Source: Amycolatopsis thermophila (GTDB taxonomy: Bacteria > Actinomycetota > Actinomycetes > Mycobacteriales > Pseudonocardiaceae). Taken from it: 64,000 bases of DNA. The position numbers and the translations under genes are program-made. The DNA lies in contig NZ_JAUSUT010000001.1 in NCBI RefSeq assembly GCF_030814215.1, positions 2,852,001 through 2,916,000 of the forward strand. The letters are read 5' to 3'. How positions within the stretch are numbered: the first letter of the stretch is position 1; each line of letters begins with the position of its first letter. Below, piece after piece: positions 37,357 to 48,083 of the stretch. The notes under the pieces are model-generated. The model did not search any database, was not told the origin of the DNA, and was given only the letters and a program-made list of their open reading frames with translations.

Positions 37357-37581
37357 ATGTCGGCGGCCCCGGAGCGCATCCGCGAAGAGCGCCTGTCCGA
37401 GCTGTTGGACGCCTGGCGCGACGACGTGAACAGTGTTCCCATTCCCCGTTTGGTCTCGCCCGAAACAGCGGTCGCGCTGGTGCGGTGCGCGATGGCGCTC
37501 GACGCCTCGCACCGGGCCGCTGAACCCCCCGACGGCCCAGCGGCCCGGTGCGGACGGGTGCCGCAAGAGGACGAATTTTAG
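37357..37581 (+). CDS. Small protein of unknown function
   Basis: A 74-residue protein, MSAAPERIREERLSELLDAW at the start with a helical, acidic middle (AVALVRCAMALDASHRAAE). A good AGAGAGGA site lies about seven bases before the ATG, and codon use is ordinary. No domain or close relative is recognised. It stands alone between psd and moeA, divergent from psd. Confidence 0.55.
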   Translation: MSAAPERIREERLSELLDAWRDDVNSVPIPRLVSPETAVALVRCAMALDASHRAAEPPDGPAARCGRVPQEDEF

Positions 37582-37630
37582 CTTCCACAAGCGAATTTGT
37601 AACCAGCCGTAGGGCAACTGTTACACGAAG

Positions 37631-38863
37631 TCACGCGGTAGGACCATCGGGCAACAGGAGCACCTCGACCTCGCTGCCCTCCGGCGCGTCGACGACGTCC
37701 TCCGGGAGTTCGATCAGACAGTTGGCCTGCGCGAACGCGGCCAGCAGGTGCGAACCGGGCCCGCCGCGCGGGCCGACCTGACCGGTCACCTCGCCGTCGG
37801 CCTGCGAGTAGAAGCCGCGCCGGAACTGGCGCCGGCCCGCGGGGGAGCGCAGGCCCTCGGTCAGCCGGGCGCGCACCCGCTGCCGGTCGACGTCGCGGTG
37901 GCCGAGCGCGGTGAGGATCGCGGGGCGCAGGAACACCTCGAACGACACCAGCACGCTGACCGGGTTGCCGGGCAGGGTCACCACCGGCACGCCGTTCCAC
38001 CGGCCGTTGCCCTGTGGCCCGCCCGGCTGCATCGCGACCTTCACGAACTCGACCCCGGCCCCGGTCAGCGAGTCCTTCACCACCTCGTAGGCCCCCGCGC
38101 TGACGCCGCCGGAGGTCACCACGAGGTCGGTCTCGGCGAGCCGCGGCTCGATGATCGAGCGGAACTCGGCGACGTCGTCGACGACGCTGCGCACGACCTC
38201 GACGCGGCAGCCCAGGGCGCGCAGGCCCGCGGCGAGCATGATGCTGTTCGACTCGTAGATCTGCCCGTGGCGCAGCTCGGCGGGCGGGGTCACCAGCTCC
38301 GAGCCGGTCGAGACCACCAGCACCCGCAGCGGGGCGTGCACGGTCAGCCGGTCCAGGCCGACCGCGGCGGCCAGCCCGAGCTGGGCCGGGCCGAGCACGG
38401 TGCCGGCCGGCAGCGCGATCGTGCCCGCGGCGACGTCTTCACCGGTGCGGCGCAGGTGCGTGCCGACCGGGGCGGGCTCGCGGATCGACACCTTCCGGGT
38501 GCCGCCGTCGGTGTCCTCGACCTTGACCACCGCGTCCGCGCCCGGCGGCATCGGGGCGCCGGTCATGATGCGGTGCGCGGTGCCCGGCAGCAGCGGCGGC
38601 ACGTCCGTCCGCCCCGCCGGGATGTCCTCCGCCACCGGCAGCTCCACCGGCGTCGTCGCGGTCGCCGACGCGACGTCGACCGCACGCACGGCGTAGCCGT
38701 CCATCGCCGAGTTGTCGAACGGCGGCAGCGACACGCCCGCGGGGACGTCCTCGGCCAGCACCAGCCCGGCGCACCCGGCCAGCGGCAGGGCGGTGGGCGG
38801 GGCGACGCCGAGCAGTTCGGTGACGGTCGCGCGGTAGCTGTCCACGGAAATCACGCGGACCAT
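37631..38863 (-). CDS. moeA: Molybdopterin molybdenumtransferase
   Basis: A 410-residue MoeA: FDNSAMDGYAVRA, IMTGAPMPPGADAVV, STGSELV, ESNSIMLAAGL, TSGGVSAGAYEVVK and LPGNPVSVLVSFEVF occur in order across the four MoeA domains. It inserts molybdate into adenylated molybdopterin. The neighbouring genomic order is that of moeA2 (Rv0438c). A molybdenum hydroxylase about 5 kb away would use the cofactor. Confidence 0.93.
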   Translation of the reverse strand: MVRVISVDSYRATVTELLGVAPPTALPLAGCAGLVLAEDVPAGVSLPPFDNSAMDGYAVRAVDVASATATTPVELPVAEDIPAGRTDVPPLLPGTAHRIMTGAPMPPGADAVVKVEDTDGGTRKVSIREPAPVGTHLRRTGEDVAAGTIALPAGTVLGPAQLGLAAAVGLDRLTVHAPLRVLVVSTGSELVTPPAELRHGQIYESNSIMLAAGLRALGCRVEVVRSVVDDVAEFRSIIEPRLAETDLVVTSGGVSAGAYEVVKDSLTGAGVEFVKVAMQPGGPQGNGRWNGVPVVTLPGNPVSVLVSFEVFLRPAILTALGHRDVDRQRVRARLTEGLRSPAGRRQFRRGFYSQADGEVTGQVGPRGGPGSHLLAAFAQANCLIELPEDVVDAPEGSEVEVLLLPDGPTA

Positions 38864-38922
38864 CCTGCCTGGCCGGGGTGTCCGTGCAACACTTCCCCCG
38901 CTTGTCGATCTGGAGGGGAAGC

Positions 38923-39510
38923 ATGCAGGTCCGCACCCGGCACACGCCCGCGTTCGGCGTGGCCCGAGTGATCCTGGGTCCCGGCGAGGCGGTGCAGGCC
39001 CCGGGTGAGTCGATGTTCGCCAGCAGCTTCGGGCTCACCGAGGTGACCAACGGCCGGAGGTCGCCGTCGGTGTTCACGGCGCCGAAGGAGGGCGGGTGGC
39101 TGGACCTCGCGCCGTCCGGGGCGGGCGACGTCTACCCGCTGGAGTTCGACGGCCGCACCGGCTGGTGCGTGGCCCGGCACGCCGTGCTCGCCCGCCCGGC
39201 GAGCGTCCGCAGCGACCCCTGGCCCGGCCTGCAGGCGATGTTCGGCGCCGAGCGCGGCTTCCTCGAGCACTACGCCGGGACCGGCCCGCTCGTGCTCGCC
39301 TGCGCCGGCCCGGTGGACCAGTTCCAGCTCGCCGCGGGGGAGCTGATCTCCGTGCGGCCGGGCCACTTGCTGGCCTACCCGGACACCGTCCAGTGCCGTC
39401 TGCGGGCGTTGGACCCTTCGGGGCAGCAGTCGATCCGGACGGGTGAAGGACTCATGCTCGACTTCGCCGGACCGGGAACGCTATTGGTGCAAGCGCGTAA
39501 ATCTCGCTGA
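38923..39510 (+). CDS. AIM24-family protein
   Basis: A 195-residue beta-rich protein of the AIM24/DUF124 (TIGR00266-like) family: ARVILGPGEAVQAPGESMFA, GFLEHYAGTGPLVLACAG and LISVRPGHLLAYPDTVQ. No enzyme motif is known for the family. An AGGGGAAGC site precedes the ATG. It lies between moeA and the cold-shock gene. Function unknown. Confidence 0.8.
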   Translation: MQVRTRHTPAFGVARVILGPGEAVQAPGESMFASSFGLTEVTNGRRSPSVFTAPKEGGWLDLAPSGAGDVYPLEFDGRTGWCVARHAVLARPASVRSDPWPGLQAMFGAERGFLEHYAGTGPLVLACAGPVDQFQLAAGELISVRPGHLLAYPDTVQCRLRALDPSGQQSIRTGEGLMLDFAGPGTLLVQARKSR

Positions 39511-39604
39511 AAATTGTTGATCCCGCGCGTTTCTCCGGTACCGTGACATCCACTTCGGGAGCCGGGCGGGCACGGCTCCCGGTGTTTTCCGCAAGGAGGA
39601 AGCC

Positions 39605-39811
39605 GTGGCTGTTGGCACGGTCAAGTGGTTCAATTCCGAAAAAGGCTACGGGTTCATCGCGTCCCCCGAGGGGCCCGATGTGTTCGTGCATTACTCGGCG
39701 ATCCAGTCGGACGGATTCCGCACCCTCGACGAGGGGGATCAGGTCGAGTTCGAGATCGAGGCCGGCCGTGACGGCCGGACGCAGGCAGCGGACGTCCGCA
39801 AGGTGTCGTAG
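39605..39811 (+). CDS. csp: Cold-shock protein
   Basis: A 68-residue OB-fold RNA/DNA-binding protein. RNP1 is KGYGFI and RNP2 is [25 protein letters not shown] is the classic start. GTG follows AAGGAGG. Length and motifs are complete. Likely an RNA chaperone. Confidence 0.95.
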   Translation: MAVGTVKWFNSEKGYGFIASPEGPDVFVHYSAIQSDGFRTLDEGDQVEFEIEAGRDGRTQAADVRKVS

Positions 39812-39888
39812 TACGGCCGGCCGCCCCGCCACCACACGCAACGGAGACGCTTCGCGTCGCTGTGTATGCCGGCAGTAGGCTGCGCTGT

Positions 39889-41517
39889 GTGACAGGCGAT
39901 GTGTCGGGGGACCTCACCGGTCGCCGGCTGGGCAACTACCGCATAGACGGGGTGCTCGGCAAGGGTGGCATGAGCGTCATGTACAAGGCCACCGACGTGC
40001 GGCTTGGTCGCAAGGTGGCCTTGAAGGTGATCGGCGAGCACCTGGGTGCCGACGCCGAGTTCCGCGAGCGGTTCGTGGACGAGGCGCGCAACACCTCCGC
40101 CGTGGATCACGCGAACGTCGTGCCGTTGTACGACTTCGGTGAGCTCGACGGGATGCTCTACATCGCCATGCGCCTGGTCGACGGTGCCGATCTGGCGAGC
40201 CTCATCGCCGGCGGGCCCATCGCGCCCGAGCGTGCGCTGAGGCTGCTCGACCAGGTCGCCGACGCACTCGACTGCCTGCACGAACGCGGCCTCGTCCACC
40301 TCGACGTCAAACCGGCCAACGTGCTGGTCACCAGCCGGGAGTCGGCGCGTGAGCACGTCTACGTCGCCGACTTCGGGCTGACCCGGCGCGGCGCGACCGG
40401 GCACCGCACCCGCGGCGGGGACTTCCTCGGGTCGCCGACCTACGCCGCGCCGGAACACCTGCGCGGGGAGCCGCTGGACGGGCGCACCGACCAGTACGCG
40501 CTGGCGTGCGTGCTGTACGCGTGCCTGACCGGGCAGCCCCCGTTCAGCGGCGACGTGCCGACGGTCATCAAGGGGCACCTGGCGGTCGAGCCTCCCGCGG
40601 TGTCGGGCGCCGTCGGCCTGCCGGCGGGTGTCGACGAGGTTGTGCGCAAGGGCATGGCCAAGAACCCAGCGGACCGCTACGACAACTGCGTCGAACTGAT
40701 CACCGCGGCGCGCAAGGCGCTCGGCCCGGCCGCCGCCTCGACGGAGCCGCCCGGCCCCCCGCGGACCGAGGCGTCCCGGGAGGCCGGGATGGAGCCGCAC
40801 CCGCCGCAGGGTCAGCCGGGCCACGGCTCGCCGGGTCAACACGGCGGGCCGGGTCAGCCGGGCCAGCCGGGGCAACCCGGCCAGGCCGGTTCCCCGGGCC
40901 AGCCGGGCCAGACCGGCCAGGCCGCGTGGCAGGGCCAGGCGGGTCAGCAGGGGCGACCGGGTCCGCACGGCGCCGGCCAGCCTGGCCACGGGCCGGGCGG
41001 GCAGCCGGTCGCACCCGGCCCGCAGGGCCAGCCCGGCGCAGCGGGCCAGCCCGGTCCCTACGCACCGGCCGGTCCCCAGAGCCACCAACCCGGACAGGCC
41101 CCACTCCCGCCCGGCGGCGCGCCGGGCCTCTCGCCGTACGGCCACCCCGGCCTGCAGAGCCACCCGGGCATGCCGGTGCCGCCCCGGTTCCACCCGAACC
41201 CGCCTCCGCAGGGGCAGCCGTGGCACCACCAGCCCGGCTGGCCGCAGCAGCCGGCCTACCAGCCGTACGGCCCCTACGGCGCCCAGCAGCCCCAGCAGAA
41301 GAGCGGCGGGCTCAAGTGGTTGTGGGCCGGTCTCGCGGGGCTCGTCGTCGTGGCGGCGGTCGTGGTGACGCTCGTTCTGGTGAATCGCGACAGCGGCACC
41401 TCACCCGCGCCGACGACGGCGCCCAACATCCCGGTCGGCCCGACCGGCGGCCCGGCCTCGCAGTCCACCGGCAACAACCCGCCGCCCCCGACGATCTCGA
41501 TCAAACCGAGCCCCTGA
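39889..41517 (+). CDS. Ser/Thr protein kinase with collagen-like linker and transmembrane helix
   Basis: A 542-residue Hanks-type kinase. Glycine loop LGKGGMSVMYKA, Lys46 in VALKV, catalytic loop HLDVKPANVLV near residue 138 and ADFGLTR near 161. The loop has Leu where HRD kinases have Arg, so it is a non-RD kinase. After the kinase come about 160 residues of Gly-Gln-Pro-Gly repeats, a transmembrane helix (WAGLAGLVVVAAVVVTLVLV) near residue 485, and a short outer tail. A TAGGCT -10 box seven bases before GTG 39889 suggests leaderless translation. Ends about 210 bp before groEL. Confidence 0.9.
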   Translation: MTGDVSGDLTGRRLGNYRIDGVLGKGGMSVMYKATDVRLGRKVALKVIGEHLGADAEFRERFVDEARNTSAVDHANVVPLYDFGELDGMLYIAMRLVDGADLASLIAGGPIAPERALRLLDQVADALDCLHERGLVHLDVKPANVLVTSRESAREHVYVADFGLTRRGATGHRTRGGDFLGSPTYAAPEHLRGEPLDGRTDQYALACVLYACLTGQPPFSGDVPTVIKGHLAVEPPAVSGAVGLPAGVDEVVRKGMAKNPADRYDNCVELITAARKALGPAAASTEPPGPPRTEASREAGMEPHPPQGQPGHGSPGQHGGPGQPGQPGQPGQAGSPGQPGQTGQAAWQGQAGQQGRPGPHGAGQPGHGPGGQPVAPGPQGQPGAAGQPGPYAPAGPQSHQPGQAPLPPGGAPGLSPYGHPGLQSHPGMPVPPRFHPNPPPQGQPWHHQPGWPQQPAYQPYGPYGAQQPQQKSGGLKWLWAGLAGLVVVAAVVVTLVLVNRDSGTSPAPTTAPNIPVGPTGGPASQSTGNNPPPPTISIKPSP

Positions 41518-41527
41518 CGTGCGGTTC

Positions 41528-41588
41528 TTGCACTCTCGGCCGGAGAGTGCTAAACACGGCGTTGGCACTCGACACTGCCGAGTGCCAA
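41528..41588. promoter_or_regulatory. Two CIRCE operators (HrcA) upstream of groEL
   Basis: CIRCE 1 (41528-41553): TTGCACTC, nine bases, GAGTGCTAA. CIRCE 2 (41562-41588): TTGGCACTC, nine bases, GAGTGCCAA, a perfect inverted repeat. They are 8 bases apart, so two HrcA dimers could bind side by side and make heat control tight. Confidence 0.93.
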
Positions 41589-41686
41589 CCATGGTCGGGA
41601 CGGTGAGGCCGGCTCGGGGCTCCGAGCAGGTCGTCCGTCGCGGGCACCGAGCCTGGCCGAGCTAAGTGTCCTGCTGCCAGTCCTGA

Positions 41687-43360
<1,674 letters not shown>

Positions 43361-43377
43361 TCCATCGAGTCCGGCGG

Positions 43378-43414
43378 AAGCCCGGGTGCGCCTCGCGCGC
43401 ATCCGGGCTTTTTG
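43378..43414 (+). terminator. Intrinsic terminator of groEL
   Basis: AGCCCGGGTGCGC pairs with GCGCATCCGGGCT (one mismatch-type wobble), followed by five T residues. Confidence 0.9.
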
Positions 43415-43418
43415 CTGT

Positions 43419-43619
43419 CTACTCCGACGGCATGAGGAACCAGCAGATGGCGTAGAGCAGGATCGGGGCGCCGAACCCGAGCAGGGTGGCGGCGACCAGG
43501 ACGATCCGGATGATCGCCGCGTCGACGCCGAGCAGCCGGGCCCAGCCGCCGCAGACACCGGCGATCCACTTGTCGGTCGTGCTGCGGCGGAGCTTGCTGG
43601 TGGTCACATCGTTCGTCAT
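43419..43619 (-). CDS. PspC-domain membrane protein
   Basis: A 66-residue protein of the PspC family: LRRSTTDKWIAGVCGGWARLLGVD then a transmembrane pair (IRIVLVAATLLGFGAPILLYAICWFLMP). PspC-type proteins sense envelope stress. ATG 43619 is used. It is convergent with groEL and shares the terminator region; it diverges from the molybdenum hydroxylase gene. Confidence 0.9.
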   Translation of the reverse strand: MTNDVTTSKLRRSTTDKWIAGVCGGWARLLGVDAAIIRIVLVAATLLGFGAPILLYAICWFLMPSE

Positions 43620-43723
43620 GGGTTCATCGTCGGCCGCGACGGGGCCCGGCACATCGGGGACGAACCCGGAGCGGACCCGGAAAACCTGGTTCCGGGTCCC
43701 GGGGTGTGTATAGGGTCGATCAC

Positions 43724-46078
43724 ATGGCGGGATCGTTGCTCGGAACCGAGGTCCGGCGGGTCGAGGACCCGGATCTGGTTCGTGGTCGTGGAACCTTCGT
43801 GGACAACCTGAAGTTCGACGGCGTCTGTTACGTCGCTTTTGTACGGTCGCCGTTCGCGCACGCGCTGATCAACGGCATCGACACCACCGAGGCCGCGGCG
43901 GCGCCCGGGGTGCTCGCGGTGTTCACCGCCGCCGACCTGGACCTGCCCGAGCTGCCGGTGTTCCTGGAGCTGAACCCGCGGGCTAAGCGGCACGCGCTGG
44001 CCGTCGACCGCGTGCGGTTCGCCGGTGAACCGGTGGCCGCGGTGGTGGCCGAGAGTGCGACGGCCGCGGCGGACGCGCTCGAACTGGTCGACGTGGACTA
44101 CGAACCGCTGCCGGCGGCGGTCGACCCGGAGCAGGCGCTGGAGCCGGATGCCCCGGTGCAGTTCCCCGAGATCGGCTCGAACATCGCGGCCGGGGAACGG
44201 GACGAGGCCGGTGCGGAGGTCCTCGACGGCGCCGACGTGGTGGTGCGGGCGCGGATCGAGAACCAGCGGCTGGCCGTGGCGCCGATGGAGGGCAACGCGA
44301 TCGTCGCCCTGCCCGGTGACGACGAGTTCGACCTGACGGTCTACGTCTCGACCCAGATGCCGCACGGTTTCCAGGCCGCGGCGGCCAAGTTGTTCGGCCT
44401 GGACGGTGACCGGATCCGCGTGGTGGCCCCGCACGTGGGCGGTGCGTTCGGCGGCAAGGTCGGCGTGACGGCCGAGCACGCGGTCGTGATCGAGACGGCA
44501 CGCCGGTTCGGGCGGCCGGCGAAGTGGACGGAGACGCGCTCGGAGAACCTGCAGGCGTCGCCGCAGGGCCGGGCGCAGGTGCAGTACGCCGAGCTGGGCG
44601 TGCGGTCGGACGGCACGATCGTCGGCCTGCGGTGCCGGGTGATCGGTGACGCGGGCGCCTACGGCGGCTTCGGCGGTGGGCTCGCGCTCGGCCCGACGCG
44701 GACGATGGCGCAGGGCGTGTACCGGATCCCGAAGATCAGCTACGCGGCGATCGCGGCGCTGACGAACACGGCGCCGGTCGGCGCGTTCCGCGGGGCGGGG
44801 CGCCCGGAGGCGGCGGCGATGCTGGAGCGGCTGATGGACCTGGCGGCCGCCGAGCTGGGCATGGACCCCGCGGAGATCCGGCGGCGCAACTTCCTGCGCC
44901 CCGACGAGTTCCCGTACACGACGATCAGCGGGGCGAGCTACGACAGCGGCGATTACGACCTGCCGCTGCGGAAGGCGCTGGAGGTCGCCGGGTACGAGGA
45001 ACTGCGGGCCGAGCAGGCGCGGCGCATCGAGGCCGGCGAGCCGCGGTTGCTGGGCATCGGGGTGAGTGCGTACGTCGAGATCACCGGCGGTGGCAGCGGC
45101 GAGTTCGCCTCGGTGGAGGTCCGGGCGGACGGCACGGCCGCGATCAAGGTGGGCACGTCCGGGCACGGGCAAGGGCACGCGACGTCGTTCTCGATGCTGG
45201 TGGCCGACGCACTGGAGATCCCGCTGGAGTCCGTCGAGTTCGTGCAGTCGGACACGGCCGCGGTGCCGCGCGGCGCCGGGACGGGCGGTTCGCGGTCGCT
45301 GCAGATCGGCGGCAGCGCGGTGCGGCAGGCGGCGGAGGCGGTGCTGGAGCGGGCCCGCGCGCTGGCCGCGTCGCGCCTGGAGGCCGGTGTGGACGACATC
45401 GTGCTGGCCGACGGCAGGCTCGGTGTGGCGGGCGTGCCGCAGGCGACGATCGGCTGGGCGGAGCTGGCCGCGGCGGCCGAGGAGGAGGGGCGTCCGCTGC
45501 TGGAGACGACCGATTTCAAGCCGGGCGGGGCGACGTTCCCGTTCGGGGCGCACGTGTCGGTGGTCGAGGTCGACGTCGAGACGGGTTTCGTGAGACCGTT
45601 GCGGCACGTCGCGGTGGACGACTGCGGGCGCGTGCTGAACCCGATGATCGTGCGCGGGCAGCAGCACGGCGGGGCGGTGCAGGGGATCGCGCAGGCGTTG
45701 TGGGAGCAGGTGTCCTACGACGAGGACGGCAACCCGGTGACCGCCACGTTCGCCGACTACCACCTCCCCTCGGCGGCTGACGTGCCGGCGCTGGAGGTCA
45801 GCAACACGGAGACGCTGACCACGCGGAACCCGTTGGGTGCGAAGGGAATCGGCGAATCCGCAACGGTCGGCTCGACGCCGGCGGTGCAGAACGCGGTGGT
45901 CGACGCGCTCGCCCACCTGGGCGTGCGGCACATCGACATGCCGGCCACGCCGCAGCGCGTGTGGCGCGCCGTGCAGGGCCGGGGACCATCCCCGTGGCGC
46001 GAGCCGCCCGCGGCGTTCGAGACACTGCCCGTACGGGCGTCGGGAACCACCTCCGACGCCGACGAGGCAGTCGCCTAG
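43724..46078 (+). CDS. Molybdenum hydroxylase large subunit (CoxL/XdhB-like), stand-alone
   Basis: A 784-residue xanthine dehydrogenase-family subunit. The a/b hammerhead domain is at about residues 15-125; the molybdopterin-binding part has GAFGGKVG, PVGAFRGAGRPEA, GTSGHGQGHATSF and the catalytic Glu in GAKGIGESA. AFRGAGR is the form-II type; the AYxCSFR signature of form I CO dehydrogenase is absent. No FAD or 2Fe-2S subunit is adjacent, so substrate and electron path are unknown. A TAGGGT -10 box seven bases before the ATG suggests a leaderless mRNA. Confidence 0.85.
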   Translation: MAGSLLGTEVRRVEDPDLVRGRGTFVDNLKFDGVCYVAFVRSPFAHALINGIDTTEAAAAPGVLAVFTAADLDLPELPVFLELNPRAKRHALAVDRVRFAGEPVAAVVAESATAAADALELVDVDYEPLPAAVDPEQALEPDAPVQFPEIGSNIAAGERDEAGAEVLDGADVVVRARIENQRLAVAPMEGNAIVALPGDDEFDLTVYVSTQMPHGFQAAAAKLFGLDGDRIRVVAPHVGGAFGGKVGVTAEHAVVIETARRFGRPAKWTETRSENLQASPQGRAQVQYAELGVRSDGTIVGLRCRVIGDAGAYGGFGGGLALGPTRTMAQGVYRIPKISYAAIAALTNTAPVGAFRGAGRPEAAAMLERLMDLAAAELGMDPAEIRRRNFLRPDEFPYTTISGASYDSGDYDLPLRKALEVAGYEELRAEQARRIEAGEPRLLGIGVSAYVEITGGGSGEFASVEVRADGTAAIKVGTSGHGQGHATSFSMLVADALEIPLESVEFVQSDTAAVPRGAGTGGSRSLQIGGSAVRQAAEAVLERARALAASRLEAGVDDIVLADGRLGVAGVPQATIGWAELAAAAEEEGRPLLETTDFKPGGATFPFGAHVSVVEVDVETGFVRPLRHVAVDDCGRVLNPMIVRGQQHGGAVQGIAQALWEQVSYDEDGNPVTATFADYHLPSAADVPALEVSNTETLTTRNPLGAKGIGESATVGSTPAVQNAVVDALAHLGVRHIDMPATPQRVWRAVQGRGPSPWREPPAAFETLPVRASGTTSDADEAVA

Positions 46079-47011
46079 CCAGGACGCTCGCGCCCGGGCT
46101 GTTGCCCGGGACACGCCCTGGGCACGGTTGCCCGCGGGGCGCGTCCGCCGCGCGCTGCTGGCCGGCTGCCCCGGGGTGCGGCTGTCCACGGCGTGCGGCT
46201 GGGCTGTTGCTCGCCCCGCGCTCCCGCCTGCCGCGCGTCGCTCGGCGGCTGCCGGCGCTGCTCGGCGGCTGCCGGGCGGCTGCCCGCCGTGTTCTGCTGG
46301 TCTCCTGCCCGCCGCGGGTTGCGACCTGCCCACGGCGCGTTTCGTCCGCCGCGCACTGCTGGCCGGCTGCCCCCAGGGTGCGGTTGCCCACGGCGTGCGG
46401 CTGGGCTGCTGCCGGCCACGCGCTGCTTGGCGTCTGCTGGCCGGCTGCCCGGCGTGTTGCTGGGCAGCCGCCCGCCGCGCTCCCGCCCGCCGCGTTCCCG
46501 CCCGCCGCGCGCCGCTCGGCGGCTGCCGGGGGGGGGGGGGGGGGGGGGCTGGTCTCCTGCCCGCCGCGGGTTGCTCGGCGGCTGCCGGCGGGGTGCTGCT
46601 GGGCTGTTTCCCGCGGTGTGCGGCTGGGCTGCTGCCCGCCCCGCGCTCCCGCCCGCTGCGCGCCGCTGGCCGCCCCCCGGGGGGCGGCTGCCCGCCGCGC
46701 TGCTGGCTGGCTGCCACGGTGTGCGGCTGGCTGTTGCTCGCCCGCGCTCCCGCCCGCCCGGGCTGCTCGGCGGCTGCCCGGGCGCGTTGCTCGCCCGCGC
46801 TCCCGCCCGCCCGGGCTGCTCGGCGGCTGCCCGGGCGTGTTGCTCGACAGCCGCCCGCCGCGCGCCGCTCGGCGGCTGCCCGTCCCGCGTGGCGGTCCAG
46901 CCGCTACGCCCACGTGTGCGCGGCGGACCGGGGCGGCACCGAGGGCGCGCCGGGCGGCACCTCATCCACTCGCCGGCCCCCGGTACTCACCCGGCACCTG
47001 GTCGGGCCGGC
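46079..47011. repeat. GC-rich low-complexity block with 21-G run and 53-nt tandem repeat
   Basis: No credible gene. The block is built of GGCTGCC, CCGCCGCGC and GCTGCTCGG motifs. A run of 21 G lies at 46528-46548. At 46733-46846 a 53-nt unit is repeated exactly twice plus an 8-base start of a third copy. Long open frames run across both strands, but their composition (Arg/Gly/Ala-rich, no start or ribosome-binding site) marks them as artefacts. Confidence 0.85.
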
Positions 47012-47950
47012 CTAACCGCCCACGCGCTTGAGCCGCTCCAGCCATGCCCGGGTCGTGACCTCGTCCGCGGCATGCTCATGGGCCAGGTCGGGCTCCGGCG
47101 CGGCGGTCAGCACCGGCAGGTAACCGTCCACAGGCGACAGCGTCCGGCTCGAGATGTCCTTGACCAGCAACGACATCGTGCCCAGGCCGCACGCGAAATC
47201 GAGCTCGGGGAGCGCCCCCGCGAGTGCCAGTCCCGCCGCCAGCCCCACGCTCGTCTCGACCGCCGACGACACCACGCACGGCAACCCGCAGGCCTCGGCC
47301 ACCTCGAGCGCCCGCCGGACGCCGCCGAGGGGGGCGACCTTGATGACGGCGACGTCCGCGGCGCCCGCGACCGCCACCTTGAGCGGGTCCTCGGCCCGCC
47401 GGATCGATTCGTCCGCCGCGACGCGCACCTCGACCTTCTTTCGCACGGCGGCCAGTTCCTCGATGCTCGGGCACGGTTGCTCGACGTACTCGAGCCCGTT
47501 CGCGGCCCGGTCGAGTTCGCGGATGGCGGCGACGGCGGTGTCGACATCCCACGCGGCGTTCGCGTCCACCCGGACAGCGCCCCGCGGACCGAGCGCGTCC
47601 CGCACCGCCGCGACGCGCTCGCAATCGTCCTGAATGGACGTTCGCGGGTCCGCGACCTTCACCTTGGCGGTGCGGCAGCCCGACTCCGCGACCATCCGGT
47701 GGGCCTTCTCGGGCTCCACGACCGGGACGGTGGTGTTGACCTCGACCCGCCGCCGCACCGGCGCCGGCCATCCGCGGTGAGCGGCTTCCAGTGCCGCTTC
47801 AAGCCATGGCGCGCTCTCGCGGTCGTCGTAATCGGCAAAGGGGCAGAACTCGCCCCAGCCGGCAGGGCCCCGTAGGAGCACCCCTTCGCGCACGGTGATT
47901 CCGCGGAACCGGTTGCGCAGGGGGATCGCGTAGACCAGGGGTTCATCCAC
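47012..47950 (-). CDS. menC: o-Succinylbenzoate synthase
   Basis: A 312-residue enolase-superfamily enzyme of menaquinone synthesis: Lys in AKVKVADP, Asp in VDANAAWD, Glu in EYVEQPC, Asp in VAADESIRR and the Lys in VAVIKVAPLGG. Length fits MenC. The GTG start is preceded by a GACGAT -10-like box six bases upstream, again compatible with leaderless translation. It is monocistronic. Confidence 0.9.
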   Translation of the reverse strand: MDEPLVYAIPLRNRFRGITVREGVLLRGPAGWGEFCPFADYDDRESAPWLEAALEAAHRGWPAPVRRRVEVNTTVPVVEPEKAHRMVAESGCRTAKVKVADPRTSIQDDCERVAAVRDALGPRGAVRVDANAAWDVDTAVAAIRELDRAANGLEYVEQPCPSIEELAAVRKKVEVRVAADESIRRAEDPLKVAVAGAADVAVIKVAPLGGVRRALEVAEACGLPCVVSSAVETSVGLAAGLALAGALPELDFACGLGTMSLLVKDISSRTLSPVDGYLPVLTAAPEPDLAHEHAADEVTTRAWLERLKRVGG

Positions 47951-48017
47951 GCCCCCATCGTCGCACGGCCGCTGCGTCCGGCAGATCGACGTGACGAGGT
48001 GCTACCGGAGCCGTACG

Positions 48018-48060
48018 CCCAACTAATGGACTAAATGGTTAATTAGCGGCTAGCATGCAG
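48018..48060 (+). promoter_or_regulatory. AT-rich inverted repeat upstream of alcohol dehydrogenase
   Basis: CTAAT (48023-48027) and ATTAG (48042-48046) flank GGACTAAATGGTTA, forming an AT-rich imperfect palindrome that stands out in this GC-rich sequence. It is a plausible operator or -35/-10 region, perhaps for the IclR regulator encoded downstream. Confidence 0.4.
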
Positions 48061-48083
48061 GTGCGGACACGTGGAGGTACCTG

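Noticed and set aside
43616..46717. A 1033-codon minus-strand frame opposite the molybdenum hydroxylase and repeat block
   Set aside because: Arg/Gly/Ala-rich and antisense to a gene with complete motifs; no ribosome-binding site or domain.
46079..47011. A surface or antifreeze-like repeat protein in the GC-rich block
   Set aside because: No reading frame has a start, signal peptide or stable repeat unit; the 21-G run disrupts any frame on length change.
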